The translations under genes were made by a program, and so were the position numbers. Positions 5,244 through 7,436 of a DNA stretch of 7,436 nucleotides are shown here, one piece after another. How positions within the stretch are numbered: position 1 is the stretch's first letter; the number at the start of each line of letters is the position of its first letter. The stretch comes from JAAFIP01 sp043777795. GTDB lineage: Bacteria > Pseudomonadota > Gammaproteobacteria > Burkholderiales > Burkholderiaceae_C. Location of the stretch: contig JAYWHJ010000269.1 of the NCBI GenBank assembly GCA_043777795.1, forward strand, positions 1 through 7,436, written 5' to 3'. Under the pieces are notes generated by a model that saw nothing but the letters and a program-made list of their open reading frames with translations, was not told the origin of the DNA and did no database searches.

Positions 5244-6983
5244 CTAAGTCAGATGCACAATAGCCTTGTGCGGTTCCCTTGCCAACAGATTCAGGGCATT
5301 CATCAACGGTTGCAGCTGTTGCTGCAGTTCAGAATCTGAGGAGTTGCTTTTTGCTGTGGTTGCCCCAGGCAGCAAAGCTGTAACGACACGAAAGTGCAGT
5401 GACGGCTGATTGGGCATGAACTCGGTTTCGGACAGACCGCGTGCAACGATTTGCTGCGCCAGCAGGCGAATGGTTTTAGCGTCAACCGGGCTTTCTACCA
5501 AGACAGCGAAGCGCAGCTCGTCCACGCGGCACACGGTGTCGTGTTCGCTCACATTGGCTGACAAGAGCGATGCCGCCACCACCAAAGCGCGCTCGCCTAC
5601 TGAGCGCCCATGGGTACTGACAATCTCAGCATGGTTGACCAGCTCGATGAGCATCAATGCAAAAGTCTGCTTTTGCCTGCGACTGCGGCGCAAGGCATCG
5701 CGCACACGCAGCGTGAGCACTGGCGCGGTCAAGAGGCCTGTCAGCGGATCGGTGTGGTCAATGGCGCGCAGACGGGCGCGGTTTTCGCTGAAGTTTTTGG
5801 CGCGCAGGTGCAAGATATAGAGCAAAAGCGGAATCTCGATGGCCGAGCCAATCAGCACTGCGTATTGGCTGAGCCAGCTGTCCGGCATGATTCCGGCGCT
5901 GCGTAGCGCGGGAAATGGGTAGCCAAGGTGGACCGGCAAAAACCCCAGAAACAACCAGCCCGCATAGGTCTCGCCACGTCGCCAAGTCCAAAGGCACAAA
6001 AAGATGCTGAGCAGAACCGACAGCAAACCGTACAGGTTGAGGATGGCAAAGGTGGACCGGTTCATCATCAACGGATAAATGAGGGTGAATACCAAGCCAA
6101 AGCCTACCCAGAGCATGACCGCTTTGTCTAGCCCCTTGTGGTGGCGTGGTAACGCGCAGGCCTCTCTTACAAACCAAATACCGGTTGCGGTGAGCAGCAG
6201 CATGAAGACAGCGGGGGACGCGTTGTTCCAGCTTGCCCAGTGGGGCCAAAAAAACAAGCCCCCTATGCCGGTAAAAGCCACCTGGAAACCGAGCATACAG
6301 GCCACATAACAACTGTAGGCCATAAAGGCGCGGTCAGTGTACAGACGCGCATGCACCAGGCCCAAAAACAGCACCAGCAAACCAAAACCCAAATAGCCTC
6401 CAAACAGAAGGTAGGTCCAATCGCGCCGCTTTTGCAGCCCGTCTTCGGCAATCACATGCAGGACAGGGGCAATCGACGTGGGCTGATTTTCCAATCGGAG
6501 CCACAGAGTGCTTGGGTTCTGCAGATCCAGCTGAAACACCGGCGTTTGGTCTGGACGGGACCACTGCGCCACGGGCACATGGTCACCCGATCGCTGCTCC
6601 ACCCAGCCGCCGCTGGGCGAGCGCTGGAACAAGCTGGCCCGGTCAACGAAGGTGCCAGAACCCATGAGCAAGTACCAGCGTTTTTGCGTATCCATCGCTG
6701 GCGTGTCCAGCCGCAGCCACAACGCAGATTTGTTTTGTAGCGCGAAGCTGCGGTATTTTTCTATCGGCGCAAACTGTTTGGGCGCGGCATTGGCCACTTG
6801 CTCGATACCGGCTTGACCGCCTTCGTCCACCCAGTACTGGGTTTGCAAGGTCACTTCGCCCTGGGTTAAATCAGCCGCCTTGGCCTGAGCCCATGCCGCC
6901 GGAGGCAGGCATACCAAACCCATCCATACCGCTAACCGTCCAATTGCTCGCAGCAGCAAGGGCATCAAGCAAGAGAGGTTCAT
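5244..6983 (-). CDS. 7TMR-DISM membrane sensor with degenerate GGDEF domain
   Basis: A 579-aa inner-membrane receptor. Residues 1-32 form a signal peptide (hydrophobic stretch, AWA cleavage near 32). Residues 35-180 resemble the periplasmic 7TMR-DISMED2 domain, with the repeated ALWLRLD (87-93) and TLWLRLE (159-165) strands. About 190-395 carry seven predicted membrane helices (7TMR-DISM). A GGDEF-like domain covers about 403-540. DPLTGL (412-417) is kept, but the active-site loop reads CRVDELRF (485-492), so GGDEF is replaced by DELRF. The metal-binding IDxDxFK region reads IELVNHAE (446-453). Diguanylate cyclase activity is therefore unlikely; it may bind GTP, pair with a partner or signal by protein contact. 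No EAL domain or RxxD inhibitory site is seen. The ATG at 6983 has only a weak GGA upstream; M7 is an alternative. A possible -10 TAGAAT lies at 7036-7031 without a clear -35. It ends 77 bp before the hpaR start; no strong terminator is visible between. Confidence 0.85.
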   Translation of the reverse strand: MNLSCLMPLLLRAIGRLAVWMGLVCLPPAAWAQAKAADLTQGEVTLQTQYWVDEGGQAGIEQVANAAPKQFAPIEKYRSFALQNKSALWLRLDTPAMDTQKRWYLLMGSGTFVDRASLFQRSPSGGWVEQRSGDHVPVAQWSRPDQTPVFQLDLQNPSTLWLRLENQPTSIAPVLHVIAEDGLQKRRDWTYLLFGGYLGFGLLVLFLGLVHARLYTDRAFMAYSCYVACMLGFQVAFTGIGGLFFWPHWASWNNASPAVFMLLLTATGIWFVREACALPRHHKGLDKAVMLWVGFGLVFTLIYPLMMNRSTFAILNLYGLLSVLLSIFLCLWTWRRGETYAGWLFLGFLPVHLGYPFPALRSAGIMPDSWLSQYAVLIGSAIEIPLLLYILHLRAKNFSENRARLRAIDHTDPLTGLLTAPVLTLRVRDALRRSRRQKQTFALMLIELVNHAEIVSTHGRSVGERALVVAASLLSANVSEHDTVCRVDELRFAVLVESPVDAKTIRLLAQQIVARGLSETEFMPNQPSLHFRVVTALLPGATTAKSNSSDSELQQQLQPLMNALNLLAREPHKAIVHLT

Positions 6984-7123
6984 GGTGTCATCCGGACGGG
7001 GTTATTCTGAGGGCCTGCTGTCTTCAGTCTATTCTACAAACGCCAGCAGTGTGAAGATGGGCGGAATCGATACTGAGGCACCATCGAGGCATGCTGCGTG
7101 GTGACCCTGACGGTAACCCATGC

Positions 7124-7152
7124 TGAGACACTGTACATAAATGCAGTATTAT
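7124..7152 (+). promoter_or_regulatory. Putative radA promoter
   Basis: TATTAT (7147-7152) is a good -10. GAGACA (7125-7130) is a modest -35 (4 of 6), separated by 16 bp. The A of the radA ATG is the seventh base past the -10, so the transcript would have essentially no leader; consistent with this, there is no Shine-Dalgarno before the ATG at 7159. Inference from sequence only. Confidence 0.5.
7129..7148. promoter_or_regulatory. LexA-box-like operator upstream of radA
   Basis: CTGTACATAAATGCAG (7131-7146) fits the CTG-N10-CAG frame of the E. coli-type LexA box. It differs from CTGT-N8-ACAG at one base (GCAG). The outer bases CA before and TA after extend the match to the 20-bp consensus, with AT-rich alternation in the centre. 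It fills the spacer between the putative -35 and -10 of radA, a position where bound repressor would block transcription. radA is a recombination and repair gene, which makes SOS control plausible. Confidence 0.6.
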
Positions 7153-7158
7153 CGCGCT

Positions 7159-7436
7159 ATGGCCAAAGAAAAAACTGTCTACACCTGCTCCGAATGTGGC
7201 GGCACCAGCCCGAAGTGGCTGGGCAAATGCACGGCTTGCCATGCGTGGAACACGCTGATCGAATCTGTGGCCGACAACGCCGCGCCCACCAAGAACCGTT
7301 TTGCCTCGCTCACCGCCGCCGCACCCGTGCTGGCGCTGTGCGATATTGAGGCAACCGATTTTGACCGCACGCCCACCGGGCAAGACGAGCTGGACCGCGT
7401 GCTGGGCGGCGGCATTGTGGAAGGCGGTGTGGTGCT
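7159..7436 (+). CDS. radA: DNA repair protein RadA (Sms), 5' part, cut by window end
   Basis: The first 92 codons of RadA, a RecA/DnaB-like ATPase that helps branch migration and processing of recombination intermediates. The N-terminal zinc finger is complete: C10-x2-C13 (TCSECG) and C24-x2-C27, with the family segment SPKWLGKC between. LDRVLGGGIVEGGVVL marks the start of the ATPase core; the window ends just before the expected Walker A. I start at ATG 7159 because RadA proteins typically begin MAKxKxxYxCxxCG. An in-frame ATG at 7141 would add MQYYRA but lies inside the LexA-like box and the promoter. It is divergent from the membrane sensor gene across a 175-bp spacer. Confidence 0.95.
   Translation, partial: MAKEKTVYTCSECGGTSPKWLGKCTACHAWNTLIESVADNAAPTKNRFASLTAAAPVLALCDIEATDFDRTPTGQDELDRVLGGGIVEGGVV

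Overview
The window looks like Betaproteobacterial chromosome, most likely Burkholderiales (Comamonadaceae-like). This rests on the moderately high G+C, the split hpaG1/hpaG2 arrangement, the protein sequences and a GGGGTCAGA-type palindromic repeat. No database search was possible, so the taxon is inference.

From 5166 down to 17, on the minus strand, lies a compact homoprotocatechuate (3,4-dihydroxyphenylacetate) meta-cleavage operon in the order hpaR-hpaG1-hpaG2-hpaE-hpaD-hpaI. HpaR is a MarR-type regulator. HpaD opens the catechol ring and HpaE oxidises the resulting semialdehyde. HpaG1/HpaG2 decarboxylate and isomerise the product, and HpaI, the last enzyme, cleaves 4-hydroxy-2-oxoheptanedioate to pyruvate and succinic semialdehyde. 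hpaR/hpaG1 and hpaG1/hpaG2 overlap by ATGA, and hpaE starts 4 nt after the hpaG2 stop, so the operon is tightly coupled. The isomerase hpaF and hydratase hpaH, which lie between hpaD and hpaI in the Escherichia coli operon, are absent at that point. The short hpaD-hpaI gap instead holds a palindrome.

The hpaR promoter is unusually clear: TTGACA, 17 bp, TATATT. A perfect 24-bp palindrome covers the -10 and reaches into the ATG. The predicted transcript starts at or next to the ATG, so hpaR is probably a leaderless, autorepressed gene.

Upstream, at 6983 to 5244 on the minus strand, a gene encodes a membrane sensor with a secretion signal, a 7TMR-DISMED2-like sensory domain, a seven-helix 7TMR-DISM core and a GGDEF-like domain whose catalytic signature is lost. 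A 175-bp divergent spacer (6984-7158) separates it from the 5' end of radA on the plus strand, which runs off the window. A LexA-box-like sequence lies in the putative radA promoter, and this transcript too may be leaderless.

No RNA genes, CRISPR arrays, insertion sequences or wholly unfamiliar gene systems were seen. The notable points are regulatory architecture, a pathway gap, a degenerate signalling domain and small repeat-like islands.
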